Shown in pieces: positions 37,785 to 46,301 of a stretch of 64,000 nt of DNA (the stretch's first letter is position 1; the number at the start of each line of letters is the position of its first letter). The DNA lies in contig NZ_PGFE01000001.1 of the NCBI RefSeq assembly GCF_002797595.1, forward strand, positions 1,178,001-1,242,000, written 5' to 3'. The DNA is from Sediminihabitans luteus (GTDB lineage: Bacteria > Actinomycetota > Actinomycetes > Actinomycetales > Cellulomonadaceae). Below the pieces are notes generated by a model, which worked only from the letters and a program-made list of their open reading frames with translations, did not search any database and was not told the origin of the DNA. Both the position numbers and the translations under genes were made by a program.

Positions 37785-38342
37785 ATGGCACTCGTGTACA
37801 CCGCCCTCTGCTCGCTCGACGGCTACGTCGTCGACGCCGACGGCAGCTTCGACTGGGCGCAGCCGTCGCCCGAGGTGCACCGCGCGGTCAACGCGATCGA
37901 GCGACGCGCGAGCACGATCGTCCTGGGACGCCGCACCTACGAGGTGCTGACCGTGTGGGACGACCCCGCCGCGGTGTTCGGCGAGCTGCCGCCCGAGATC
38001 GCCGAGTACGCCGAGGTCTGGGCCGGCATCGACAAGGTCGTGGTCTCCTCGACGCTCGCCGAGGTCTCGACGGCCCGGACCCGCCTCGTGCGGACCCTCG
38101 CCGCGGACGACGTGCGCGACCTCGTGGCGTCCGCGCGCGGTGACGTCTCGATCGGCGGCCCGACGACGGCCGCGCCGTTCCTGCGCGCCGGGCTCGTCGA
38201 GGCGATCGACCTGTTCGTGTCGCCCGTCGTGGTCGGTGGCGGCACGCGCGCGCTGCCCGACGGCGCGCGCCTCGACCTCACGCTAACCCGCACGCACGCG
38301 TTCGCCGACGGCACGGTGCACCTCGCCTACGCACGCCGCTGA
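37785..38342 (+). CDS. dihydrofolate reductase-like (RibD C-terminal) protein
   Basis: The 185-residue protein has the DHFR-like fold of the RibD C-terminal family: MALVYTALCSLDGYVVD at the start, STIVLGRRTYEVLTVW, KVVVSSTL, SIGGPTTAAPFLRAGLVEAIDLFVSPVVVGGGTRALPDG. It probably reduces a small substrate with NADPH, unknown which. An upstream ATG at 37752 lies inside the promoter motif and is unlikely to be transcribed, so the ATG at 37785 is chosen. Confidence 0.87.
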   Translation: MALVYTALCSLDGYVVDADGSFDWAQPSPEVHRAVNAIERRASTIVLGRRTYEVLTVWDDPAAVFGELPPEIAEYAEVWAGIDKVVVSSTLAEVSTARTRLVRTLAADDVRDLVASARGDVSIGGPTTAAPFLRAGLVEAIDLFVSPVVVGGGTRALPDGARLDLTLTRTHAFADGTVHLAYARR

Positions 38343-38375
38343 CCGCCGTCCGCCACCCGCTGCCCACCCGCGGTG

Positions 38376-38447
38376 CCCACCGCCGAACGCGCGATCTGTC
38401 ACACGATTCCGCGATTTCCGGTGACAGATCGCGCGGTCGGCGGTGGG
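38376..38447. repeat. hairpin element B4, convergent gene ends
   Basis: The outer arm is the family B sequence CCCACCGCCGAACGC but the inner arm has changed to GCGATCTGTCAC, matched by GTGACAGATCGC on the other side, so the change is compensated. One mismatch in 27 pairs. It lies between the reductase-like gene and the phosphotransferase gene. Confidence 0.85.
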
Positions 38448-38473
38448 GCGGGCGGTGGGATCGGCGGTGGGGG

Positions 38474-39820
38474 TCAGGGGCGCAGGGCCCGCAGACGTTC
38501 GGCGTCCGCCCGGTACATCGCGGCGTGCTCCCGGAGCTCCGGGGGGCCGGACGTCGCAGCCCGGCCCTCGGCGTCCAGCGCGAGCTCGTCGAGCCGGTCG
38601 GCCATCGTCGCGAGCACGTCGGCGCGCGCGAACGGCATCCCGTAGGCGTCGACGAGGGCGTCGAGGCGGGCGAGCGGGTCGAGGTCGGGGACGTCGTCCG
38701 CCCCGTCGAACGCGTCGGCCGCGAACGGTGCGAGCCGGTACGCGAGGTAGGCGAGGTCCCACACGCGCGGGCCGGGCGACGCGGTGTCGAGGTCGATGAC
38801 GCCGACGAGCCGACCGTCGCGGAACACCATGTTGTACGGGGCGACGTCGTTGTGGCACACGACCTCGACGGGCTCGTGGACGGGCGACCGCCACACGCGG
38901 TCGGTCGTGTCGGACGCCGCAGGGCCGGTCGGTCCGTCGCGGTCCGCCGCGTCGAGCGTCGGACGGTCGGACGTCGCGTAGTCGGCTCCCGCGTCGTGGA
39001 ACCTCCGCAGCCACCGGGCGGAGTCGACCAGCACCTCGGTCGTCCACAGCCACGCGGGCAGCGGGTGGTGCGCGACGTCGCCCGGCAGGTACGACACCAC
39101 CTCGCGCCCCTGGTCGTCGGTGCCGTGCGCCACGGGCACGTCGTCCACGCCGCGTTCGTGCAGGTGGTCGAGCAGTCCATGGATCGTGGGCGTCCAGGGT
39201 CCGGCCGTGCGGTGAACGCGGTCGCCGACCCGGACGACCGCGGTCGAGTTCCCTCCCGCGAGCACTTCCTCCACAGCCTGTGGATGATTGTGGACAGAGT
39301 TATCCACACCCTGTGCACCCTGTGGACGACTGCGCGCGGAACCACTGCGGCCAGAACCACTGCGCACAGAACCACGCGCGAGACGGACGAGCCCACGGTC
39401 CACGAGCAGCGCGAGCACACCCCCTACGGCATAGAGCACGAGATCACGGACCGCGAAGGTCGTCCCCAGCACCCAGCGCGCAGCCGGCACGGCGTCGACC
39501 ACCACGCCCACGAGCCCGGTCGCCTGCGCGAGCTCGATCACCCAGCAGGTCGAGACCGCCACGACCGCGACCCACACCGGACGCATCCGGGGCAGCACCA
39601 GCACGATCGCCGCGTAGACCGCGACGGCGTACACGAGGTCGCCGCCCATGTCGCCCCACGGCTGGGGCAGGCGCACGACGCCCAGGCCCGCGGCCACCGC
39701 GAGCACCAGGGCCAGGGCCGCCGTCCGACGTCGGGCACGGGGAGGCGCGACCGCCGAGCCGGGCGACGGGACCGACGACGGGGCGTGATGCTGCGGTCCG
39801 GGCCGCTCGGGAGGATGCAC
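38474..39820 (-). CDS. DUF2809 membrane domain in one frame with an aminoglycoside-phosphotransferase-like kinase
   Basis: One uninterrupted frame of 448 codons holds two modules. Residues about 25-150 form a DUF2809-type block of four membrane helices (VVRLPQPWGDMGGDLVYAVAVYA). After a Ser/Arg/Gly linker, the last 266 residues are a kinase of the APH family with EEVLAGGNSTAVVRVG, the catalytic HNDVAPYN and the metal site VIDLDTA. APH relatives alone usually start at the residue equivalent to the GTG at 39274, so a second internal start is possible. The resistance or metabolic substrate is unknown. The GTG at 39820 is the likely first start. Confidence 0.7.
   Translation of the reverse strand: MHPPERPGPQHHAPSSVPSPGSAVAPPRARRRTAALALVLAVAAGLGVVRLPQPWGDMGGDLVYAVAVYAAIVLVLPRMRPVWVAVVAVSTCWVIELAQATGLVGVVVDAVPAARWVLGTTFAVRDLVLYAVGGVLALLVDRGLVRLARGSVRSGSGRSGSARSRPQGAQGVDNSVHNHPQAVEEVLAGGNSTAVVRVGDRVHRTAGPWTPTIHGLLDHLHERGVDDVPVAHGTDDQGREVVSYLPGDVAHHPLPAWLWTTEVLVDSARWLRRFHDAGADYATSDRPTLDAADRDGPTGPAASDTTDRVWRSPVHEPVEVVCHNDVAPYNMVFRDGRLVGVIDLDTASPGPRVWDLAYLAYRLAPFAADAFDGADDVPDLDPLARLDALVDAYGMPFARADVLATMADRLDELALDAEGRAATSGPPELREHAAMYRADAERLRALRP
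39267..39329. other. cluster of five DnaA-box-like sites
   Basis: Five nonamers of the form YYNTCCACA lie within 63 bases: 39267-39275 and 39300-39308 (TTATCCACA, a perfect consensus box) on the plus strand, and 39279-39287, 39289-39297 and 39321-39329 on the minus strand. They lie in the linker between the DUF2809 and kinase modules. No dnaA or dnaN gene is near, so it is not the usual oriC context. DnaA binding is inferred. Confidence 0.5.
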
Positions 39821-39886
39821 CCGGCCATGCTGCCAGTCGCCCGGACGCCGGTCCGCGTGCAGCACCGCTGGTGGTTGGATGTCGCC

Positions 39887-40372
39887 ATGAGCGAGTTCCC
39901 GCACGCGTTCCTGGTCACCCGCACCTGCGCGCGGGCGCTGCTGATCGTCGGCGTCCTCGACGGCGGACTCGCCGTGGTCTGGATGCTGTCGTCGCTGCTC
40001 ACCGGCGACGCATCGACGCTCCTGCTGATCGCCGCGGTGACGATCGCATTCCTCGCGATCGTCACGATCGTCACGATGCTCGTCGGGTGGCCCGTGGGGT
40101 GGCTGGTCCAGCACGTGCTGCACGCGACCTGGCGGGGGCAGCCGCCGACGTGGGTCTCCGTGGTCGCGTTCGCGCTCACGGGCGCCGGCCTCTCGATGTT
40201 CGTCTTCCTGCCGCCCGACTCCATCGACATGTCGGCGATCGCGTTCGCCGTGCACGGGGCCGTCGCGGCCGGCGGTGGCCGCTACCTCGTGGCGCGCCAC
40301 GACCGCCGTGCGGCCGAGGGCGCGTCGGACGGCGCGCCCGACGATCACCCCGTGGGCGTGAGCACCCCGTAG
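39887..40372 (+). CDS. hypothetical four-helix membrane protein
   Basis: The 161-residue protein has four hydrophobic segments at about residues 15-38, 44-73, 88-108 and 115-135, and a polar tail. I do not recognise a family. A TTGGAT box six bases before the ATG may serve a leaderless start. Its last 28 bases overlap the end of the convergent large gene of the type VII-like operon. Confidence 0.65.
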   Translation: MSEFPHAFLVTRTCARALLIVGVLDGGLAVVWMLSSLLTGDASTLLLIAAVTIAFLAIVTIVTMLVGWPVGWLVQHVLHATWRGQPPTWVSVVAFALTGAGLSMFVFLPPDSIDMSAIAFAVHGAVAAGGGRYLVARHDRRAAEGASDGAPDDHPVGVSTP

Positions 40373-42300
40373 ACCGGGCCCCAGCCGCCTGCCGCCTCGG
40401 CGGAGTCCGCCCCCGCGAAGATCTGCGCGTCGGTGAGCTCGAGCGTGTCACCCGTCGCCGGGTCGAGCACGGAGAACATCGCGCCGTCGTGCCCGGTCAG
40501 CAGGACGACGCGCGGCGGGCCGTCGCCGCCCTCCGGGCCGATCAGCACCGGCACCGGCCTGCCCGCGTCGAGCGCTGCGGCGGTCGCTGCGGGCGCGCCG
40601 GGATCGACCTCGACCGCCGCGCCGACCGGCGTCCACGCGAAGCCCGGCACGCCGCCGACGCCGGTGCCAGCGCCACCGTCAGGACCAGCGCCACCGTCAG
40701 GACCGTCATCACCGTGGCCGACGCTGCCCGTACCACCGTCGCCCTGACCGTCGCTGCCGTCCGCGCCGAGGTCGACATGCTCGACGTCCTGCGCGCCCCC
40801 GAGCGCGGCGAGCACGCCCTCGATCCGCTCGGTCGGGGTCGCCCAGGCCGGGTCGAGCTCGAGCCCGTCGAGGAACGGCGGCACGTACCCGTCGACGAGC
40901 TCACCCTGCAGGATCCACAGGCCGACGAACGGGTCGTGGCTCGCCGCGAGCACGAGCAGCTCGACCGAACCGCCGGTACCCGCACCCGGGCTCGTCGGCC
41001 GGTCACCCGGTGCGAGGTCATCGGTCGGCGGTACGTCGACCGGCCCGGGTGCAGGCAGGAGCGGCCCTCCGACGGCGAGTGGCGGGCCGACGTCGAGCGG
41101 GTCCCCGACCGTCAGGGGATCCCAGGTCGTCGGAGGTTCCGGCGACAAGGGTTTCGCGACGGTCGGGACGTCGACCGCCCCCGGCCCCTCGCCCGGGCCT
41201 TTGCCCGCACCAGTCCCCGTGCCCGTGCCCGTGCCCGTGCCCACCGGGTAGTCCGACGGCGAGAACTCGTTGAGCGCTGCGACCTCCTCGGGCGACAGCG
41301 TCACGACCTTCTCGGCGTAGGCGACGACGGTGCCGAACGGCGCCCCCGTGCCCAGCGCGGACAGGATGAGCGCCGTCGACTCGGCGTCGGGCGCGGCGTC
41401 GAGCAGCGCCTGGAGCCGGGCACGCTCGGCGTCGGAGAGCTTCTCCCAGCGCTGCGTCCAGGCGTCCCATTCGGCGTCGTCGAGCACGGGGTTGCCGCCG
41501 GCGGCCGTCCCCGCGACCTTCGCCGCGTACAGGTCGGCGATCCGGATCCCCGCGACGGGTTTCAGGTCACCGAGGCGTGCGCCTTCGCGGGCCGCCTGCA
41601 GGCCCTTGCGCAGCAGCTCCCCCGCCTCCTGCGTCGCGACGTACGCGGCGTTGCAGACCTGCAGCCCGGCGACGATCTCCCGGAGTCCCGCGAGCGCGGA
41701 GTCGGCCCGGCCGCGCGCCTCCTCGAGGCGCATCGACGCGTCCCCCCACCCGGACGACGCGTAGCAGACGCCGATCGCGCTGGAGAGCGTCGTGCGCCCG
41801 GTCGCGAGCTGCGCGGCACCGCCGCGGTACGTGAGGTGCGCGAGCGAGAGCGCGACCTGGAACTGCAGGAGCGCCACGACGGACCCGGACATCGTCTCGA
41901 CGTCGACGCGCACCTGGCGGGCGAACGCAGTCGCCGACCGCGTGAACGCGACGCGCGCGGCCCCCGACAGGTGCCCGTCGAGCAACGTCGTGGCGGCCGC
42001 CTCGAGCGCGTCGACGTTCGCGCGCAGCGACGCCGCCCGGCCGTCGTAGGACGCGACCACGAGGCTGACCTGCTCGGGCTTGCCCGGTGGCGGCTCGTCC
42101 GCGAAGCGCGTGATCGCGGTGAGGTGGCTCATCGTGCCGTCGACGGTCGCGTCGACGGCGTTCGCGACGCGGTGCGCGGCCATGGTGTCGAGCGGCGACA
42201 CCCCGAAGAGGGTCGAGCGCGCGTGCTCGACGTCGTCGACGAGACCCTGGGCGGTCGTGATCGCCGCCCGGCTGTCGGTGCACAGGTCGTCGATGATCAC
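40345..42300 (-). CDS. large helical protein with a papain-like C-terminal domain, type VII secretion-associated
   Basis: The 651-residue protein has a long helical first part (about 1-250) like the secreted proteins of type VII systems, then a region with WTQRWEKLSDAERARLQALLDAAPDAES (about 281-307). A Gly-Thr/Pro-rich linker runs about 352-445 (a hexanucleotide repeat encodes TGTGTGTG). The last domain, about 445-651, includes LLTGHDGAMFSVLDPATGDTL, the His604/Asp613 pattern of C39/papain-like folds, but it has no cysteine at all, so it is not an active thiol protease. It overlaps the gene before it by GTGA. An effector or structural role is possible. Confidence 0.65.
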   Translation of the reverse strand: MIIDDLCTDSRAAITTAQGLVDDVEHARSTLFGVSPLDTMAAHRVANAVDATVDGTMSHLTAITRFADEPPPGKPEQVSLVVASYDGRAASLRANVDALEAAATTLLDGHLSGAARVAFTRSATAFARQVRVDVETMSGSVVALLQFQVALSLAHLTYRGGAAQLATGRTTLSSAIGVCYASSGWGDASMRLEEARGRADSALAGLREIVAGLQVCNAAYVATQEAGELLRKGLQAAREGARLGDLKPVAGIRIADLYAAKVAGTAAGGNPVLDDAEWDAWTQRWEKLSDAERARLQALLDAAPDAESTALILSALGTGAPFGTVVAYAEKVVTLSPEEVAALNEFSPSDYPVGTGTGTGTGTGAGKGPGEGPGAVDVPTVAKPLSPEPPTTWDPLTVGDPLDVGPPLAVGGPLLPAPGPVDVPPTDDLAPGDRPTSPGAGTGGSVELLVLAASHDPFVGLWILQGELVDGYVPPFLDGLELDPAWATPTERIEGVLAALGGAQDVEHVDLGADGSDGQGDGGTGSVGHGDDGPDGGAGPDGGAGTGVGGVPGFAWTPVGAAVEVDPGAPAATAAALDAGRPVPVLIGPEGGDGPPRVVLLTGHDGAMFSVLDPATGDTLELTDAQIFAGADSAEAAGGWGPVYGVLTPTG

Positions 42301-42620
42301 GCCGCGGCCCCCGCAGGTCGGGCGTCGTCCGCGCGGACGGCGCGTGGCCCGCCGCCGGGCACGGCGGCGAGGACGGCCTGGACGTGCGCGACGTCGTCGA
42401 GCGCGGCGACGACCACGGGCACGGGCCTGCGACCGAGATCGCGCAGGACGGCGTGCAGCGCACGCCCGGCCGCGACGTCGGCGAGCACCCGCGGGCCGAG
42501 GGCGAGCACGGCGTCCGTGCCTGCGGTGCGGACGACGGACGCGACCTTGCGGGTCGTCGCCGCGGACACGCCGGCGGCGTGCAGCGCCGCGGCTCGGCGG
42601 GCGGTGTCGAGCGCGCTCAT
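42297..42620 (-). CDS. small hypothetical protein of the type VII-like operon
   Basis: The 107-residue Ala/Val-rich protein has no signal peptide and probably folds as helices with two strands (PVPVVVAALDD). I do not recognise it. Both ends overlap the neighbours by four bases (ATGA in front, GTGA behind), so it is translated as part of the three-gene unit and may act as a chaperone or partner for the large protein. This is inference from context only. Confidence 0.6.
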   Translation of the reverse strand: MSALDTARRAAALHAAGVSAATTRKVASVVRTAGTDAVLALGPRVLADVAAGRALHAVLRDLGRRPVPVVVAALDDVAHVQAVLAAVPGGGPRAVRADDARPAGAAA

Positions 42621-42898
42621 CGCGCGGCCCGGGCGAGCGAGGCGTCCGCCGCGTCGGTGCTCGCGAGGATGACGTCGAGCCGCGCCGCGAACTCACCGAG
42701 CGCGTTCGCCGTGGCCACGACCTCGGACCGCCACGCGGCCTGCATGTCCTGCACGTCGGGCAGCAGGTCGGCGCCGCACGCGGCCTCCCAGTCGGCGGAC
42801 GGCTGGTCCGGGCCACCCGGCCGGAGCTCGTCCGACATCTCGTGGAGGCCGTCCGCGACGACGCGGACCTCCTCGTGGTCGACGAACAGCCTGTCCAT
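42617..42898 (-). CDS. EspC/WXG-like small helical protein
   Basis: The 93-residue protein begins MDRLFVDHEEVRVVADGLHEMSDEL and continues with MQAAWRSEVVATANALGEFAARLDVILASTDAADASL, the two-helix pattern of EspC-type ESX secretion targets (PF10824-like). It has the central Trp but not a strict WxG. It is the first gene of an operon with all junctions overlapping. The ESX core genes (EccC and others) are not in the window. Confidence 0.65.
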   Translation of the reverse strand: MDRLFVDHEEVRVVADGLHEMSDELRPGGPDQPSADWEAACGADLLPDVQDMQAAWRSEVVATANALGEFAARLDVILASTDAADASLARAAR

Positions 42899-43045
42899 GG
42901 TTCCCCCTGTGCGCGCCCGGTCGTGGCCATGCGCAGGGTAGCGGTCGGACGACGGTCCGCCGCACGCGCGTCCACAGGACCGGACCGCGCCGGGCGTCGC
43001 GGAACTCGTCGCCCGTGGCTCGCGCTGCACGGCATACTGCCCCCC

Positions 43046-43666
43046 ATGACCAGGGGGAAGAACGGCATGCGACGCACGACGACCCGCGCCCGGGCGACCG
43101 CGGCGGGCGCTCTCGCGCTCACCGCGGCGGTGCTCGCCGGCTGTTCGTTCGGGGACCCGGGCATCGATCCGGACGACGTCGACGCCGCCCGCGTCGCGGC
43201 GCTCGCGGACGACCCGTTCGTCGCGGGCTGGAAGGTCGTCCCTGCCAAGGCGAACCACTTCCGGTCGGTCAACGTCGCCGCCTACCGGGCACACGTCACG
43301 ACGACCGAGGACCGCACGCAGGACGCGTGGGCCAGCAGCGTCGAGTTCGTCGCTGACCTGCGCGCCGCAGGCTGGGAGGTGAGACACGTTGCGTGCTACC
43401 TGTCGGACGACACCACGTCCCTGTATCTGGCGACCGAGATCACCGCGACCACCGTGGACGACGGCGTCACCGCGATCATGCAGGCGCGGGTGAACGACCG
43501 CCGCACCACGGCGACGGCGGCCGTCCCGTTCCACACCGAGGACACCGACCCGTGGGGCCTCACCGCGCCCGAGGGGGAGTTCTGCATCGACCAGGACGTC
43601 CCGCCCACCACGTCGTCCCCGAGCGCGGGCGCCCCGGTCGACCTCACCACCGTCGACCCGACCTGA
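43046..43666 (+). CDS. secreted lipoprotein, divergent from the type VII-like operon
   Basis: The protein has a signal peptide with lipobox LAGC, then about 170 residues beginning SFGDPGIDPDDVDAARVAAL and containing DAWASSVEFVADLRAAGWEVRHVACYLSDD. A CATACT box lies seven bases before the ATG at 43046. A second ATG at 43067 has a good AGGGGG ribosome site and gives a more usual signal peptide of about 25 residues, so either may be used. Its place opposite the EspC-like operon suggests a related role. Family not recognised. Confidence 0.75.
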   Translation: MTRGKNGMRRTTTRARATAAGALALTAAVLAGCSFGDPGIDPDDVDAARVAALADDPFVAGWKVVPAKANHFRSVNVAAYRAHVTTTEDRTQDAWASSVEFVADLRAAGWEVRHVACYLSDDTTSLYLATEITATTVDDGVTAIMQARVNDRRTTATAAVPFHTEDTDPWGLTAPEGEFCIDQDVPPTTSSPSAGAPVDLTTVDPT

Positions 43667-43738
43667 GCCGCACCGCTCAGCCCGTGGGCGCGAGCGGTCG
43701 GACGACGGCGCCGGGCACGGTCGTCCACAGGCAGCCGG

Positions 43739-44980
43739 TCAGGGGCGGGCGTCACCCCGCTCGGCAGCGTCGTCCGAGATCGCGTCGTCCGAGACCGCGC
43801 CAGCGGTGACCGCGTCGTCCGCGCCGTCCATGACCGCACCTGCCCCGACCACAGCGGGGGCGAGGTCGGCGTCTCCGGCAGCTGCGGCGCCGTCGTCCGG
43901 CAGCGGGTCCTTCGGCGCCGCGTCGCCGTCGCCGGAGAGCCACCGGAGCCAGCCCGACCCGGGGTCGGGCTCGAGGATCAGGGCCCGGGTGAGGAGCGTG
44001 AGCGGGATCGCGAGGATCGCGCCGAGCGGGCCGATGATGAAGGTCCAGAAGATGACCGACATGAACGACAGCGTGAGGCTCAGCGACACGGTGTCGGAGA
44101 CGAACTTGGGCTGCACGAGCACCTGGAGCACCACGTTGACGACGCAGTACACGGCCGCGACGGCGAGCGCGAGCGGCCAGCCGCCGACGACGAGCGCCAT
44201 GACGAGCGGCGGCACGAGGCCCAGGATGAACCCGATGTTGGGCACGAAGTTCGTGACGAACGCGAGGATCGCCCACACGACGGGCGCGGGCACGCCGAGC
44301 GCCCACAGCGCGAGCCCGTCGATGACCGCGACGACGAGGCCGAAGCTGGCGTTGACGACGAAGTAGCGGCGCACGCCGCGGTTGTAGCCCGTGACCCGGT
44401 CGATCACGACGCCGTGCGTGCGCCCGAAGTGGGTGCGTGCGGTGCCGTACCGGGCGGCGTCGGCCGACATGAAGATCGCGTAGGCGAGCACGAAGAAGAA
44501 CGCGGTGCCGATCGACACGACGATCCCGCTCACGTTCGACGCGATCGACAGGACCTTGCCGGGCTCGAGCCACGACGTCGCGAGGTCGGCGACGTCGGTG
44601 TCGAGGCCGAGGTTCTGCAGCATGCCCGTGAGGTCGTCGACGGTCTGCCGCAGCTCGCCCAGGTAGTCCGCGACGAGCTGCCCGAACTTCACCCCCGCGA
44701 ACACGAGCATCGCGAGCAGGGCCGCGAGGATCAGGTACGCGGTGACGATCACGCCGGTCGTCGCGAGCCATCCCGGCCAGCCGCGCCGCACGAGCGGCTC
44801 GCGCACGGGCATCACGATGATGACGATGACGGCGGCCAGCAGCAGCGGGCCGAGGATCCCGCTCGCGGCGTGCACCCCGGCCAGCACGACGACGGCCGCC
44901 GCGAGCGTCACGAGCGTGCGCACCGTGGGCGACATGCCGGGCGCGGGCGCCGTGTCAGGGGCGGTGGTCTGGGTGGTCAT
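43739..44980 (-). CDS. AI-2E family transporter (UPF0118-like permease)
   Basis: The 413-residue protein has about eight membrane segments with the family markers GILGPLLLAAVIVIIVMPVREPLVRRGWPGWLAT, FVTNFVPNIGFILGLVPP and LGAILAIPLTLLTRALIL. The family covers autoinducer-2 exporters, sodium-proton antiporters and other permeases, so the substrate is open. A long Asp/Ala-rich tail of about 60 residues ends it. The ATG at 44980 fits the family start. Confidence 0.88.
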   Translation of the reverse strand: MTTQTTAPDTAPAPGMSPTVRTLVTLAAAVVVLAGVHAASGILGPLLLAAVIVIIVMPVREPLVRRGWPGWLATTGVIVTAYLILAALLAMLVFAGVKFGQLVADYLGELRQTVDDLTGMLQNLGLDTDVADLATSWLEPGKVLSIASNVSGIVVSIGTAFFFVLAYAIFMSADAARYGTARTHFGRTHGVVIDRVTGYNRGVRRYFVVNASFGLVVAVIDGLALWALGVPAPVVWAILAFVTNFVPNIGFILGLVPPLVMALVVGGWPLALAVAAVYCVVNVVLQVLVQPKFVSDTVSLSLTLSFMSVIFWTFIIGPLGAILAIPLTLLTRALILEPDPGSGWLRWLSGDGDAAPKDPLPDDGAAAAGDADLAPAVVGAGAVMDGADDAVTAGAVSDDAISDDAAERGDARP

Positions 44981-45044
44981 GGGGGCTCTTCTCGGGGCGT
45001 CGGACGGCGGACCGTGGCCCATCATCCCCGATCCGGCCCCTGGT

Positions 45045-46301
45045 TCATGCCCCGAGCAGCGCCAGCGGGACGACCGCGATCCCGTCCGGCCGCCGGTAGG
45101 CGACGTCACCCGTGGTCACGACGACCGCGTCGAGCAGGTCGTGCCCGATCTTCTCGCGCAGCCATCGCAGGTGGGTCACGTCGGCATCGCTCGCGGTGCG
45201 CGCGAGCTTCACCTCGATCGCGAGCACCCGACCGTCGTCCCGCTCGACGACGAGGTCGACCTCGTGCTCGCCGCGCTTGGTCCGCAGGTGCGACACCCGC
45301 GCACGCGAGGCTTCGGCGAGCACGCGCACGCTCATCGTGACCAGCGACTCGAAGAGCGCGCCGAGCAGCGCGCCACCCCGCGCGGGCGCGGACCCGTCGA
45401 GAAGGGCTCCGGCACCGACGTTCAGCAGCCGTGCCGCGAGCGCGGGGTCGGCCAGGTGGTGCTTGGGCGCCTGCGTCAGCGCCGCGAGGTGGTTGCGCGG
45501 TCCGAGCCACGCGGGCAGCTCGTCGAGGATCCACAGGCGGGCCAGCGTGTCGCGGTAGGCGATGGTCGTGGACTTCGCAGGCTTCTCCGGGAGCCCCGCC
45601 GTGGCCGCGTCGAGGATCGAGCTGTAGGTGGCGGTCGACGACGTCGCCGCGGCGAAGGCCGCGAACCACGACCGCAGCGAGGCAGGGCGTCGCACGACGT
45701 GGCCGAGCTCGGCGAAGTCGTGCTCGACGATCGACGACACGTAGCCGTCGAGGAGCTCTGCGCGCAGAGCGCCTTCCCTCGTCCTGACACCCGGGAGCCC
45801 TGAGGCCACGATCTCCTCGACGTAGTCGTCGAGCGCGATCGAGCTCGCTCCGGCGATCTCCGGCCGACTGCCGGAGAGCAGCTCGCCGAGGGAGACCGTC
45901 GGCCTCTCGAGCCCTCGCTCGCTGAAGGCGAGCGGGCGCATGCGCAGACTCATGATCCGCCCTGCACCGGAGTGTCGTGGCGCTGAGGGCGTCGCGGACC
46001 CGGTGAGCACGAAGCTGCCGGGCCCGGCACCGTCGTCGACCGCACGGCGCACCATGTCCCAGACCGCGGGGTGTCGCTGCCACTCGTCGATCAGGACGGG
46101 CTTGGGAAGCCGGTGCAGCCGGCCGCGATCGGCGGCGAGCAGCGCCACCTCGTCCGGGTCGTCGAGCGCGATGGTGGACGCGACCAGTCTCGAGGCAGTG
46201 CGCGTCTTCCCGACGGCCTTGGGCCCCTCGACGGCGACGGCCGGGAGCCCTCCGACGAGCTCGGCAAGTCGCTCGTCCACGATGCGAGGCAGGTAAGTCA
46301 C
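45045..46301 (-). CDS. AAA-type ATPase with DUF4143 domain
   Basis: The 418-residue protein begins YLPRIVDERLAELVGGLPAVAVEGPKAVGKTRTA (Walker A) and has VLIDEWQRHP (Walker B region), then a DUF4143 domain with a PD-(D/E)xK-like core HEVDLVVERDDGRVLAIEVKLA. These ATPases are widespread, often in many copies, and their function is unknown. The GTG start at 46301 touches a tandem repeat that lies in the promoter region. Confidence 0.9.
   Translation of the reverse strand: MTYLPRIVDERLAELVGGLPAVAVEGPKAVGKTRTASRLVASTIALDDPDEVALLAADRGRLHRLPKPVLIDEWQRHPAVWDMVRRAVDDGAGPGSFVLTGSATPSAPRHSGAGRIMSLRMRPLAFSERGLERPTVSLGELLSGSRPEIAGASSIALDDYVEEIVASGLPGVRTREGALRAELLDGYVSSIVEHDFAELGHVVRRPASLRSWFAAFAAATSSTATYSSILDAATAGLPEKPAKSTTIAYRDTLARLWILDELPAWLGPRNHLAALTQAPKHHLADPALAARLLNVGAGALLDGSAPARGGALLGALFESLVTMSVRVLAEASRARVSHLRTKRGEHEVDLVVERDDGRVLAIEVKLARTASDADVTHLRWLREKIGHDLLDAVVVTTGDVAYRRPDGIAVVPLALLGA

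Noticed and set aside
39267-39329. Chromosomal origin oriC
   Set aside because: No dnaA, dnaN, rpmH or gyr genes flank it, and it lies in a coding frame; only five boxes are present.
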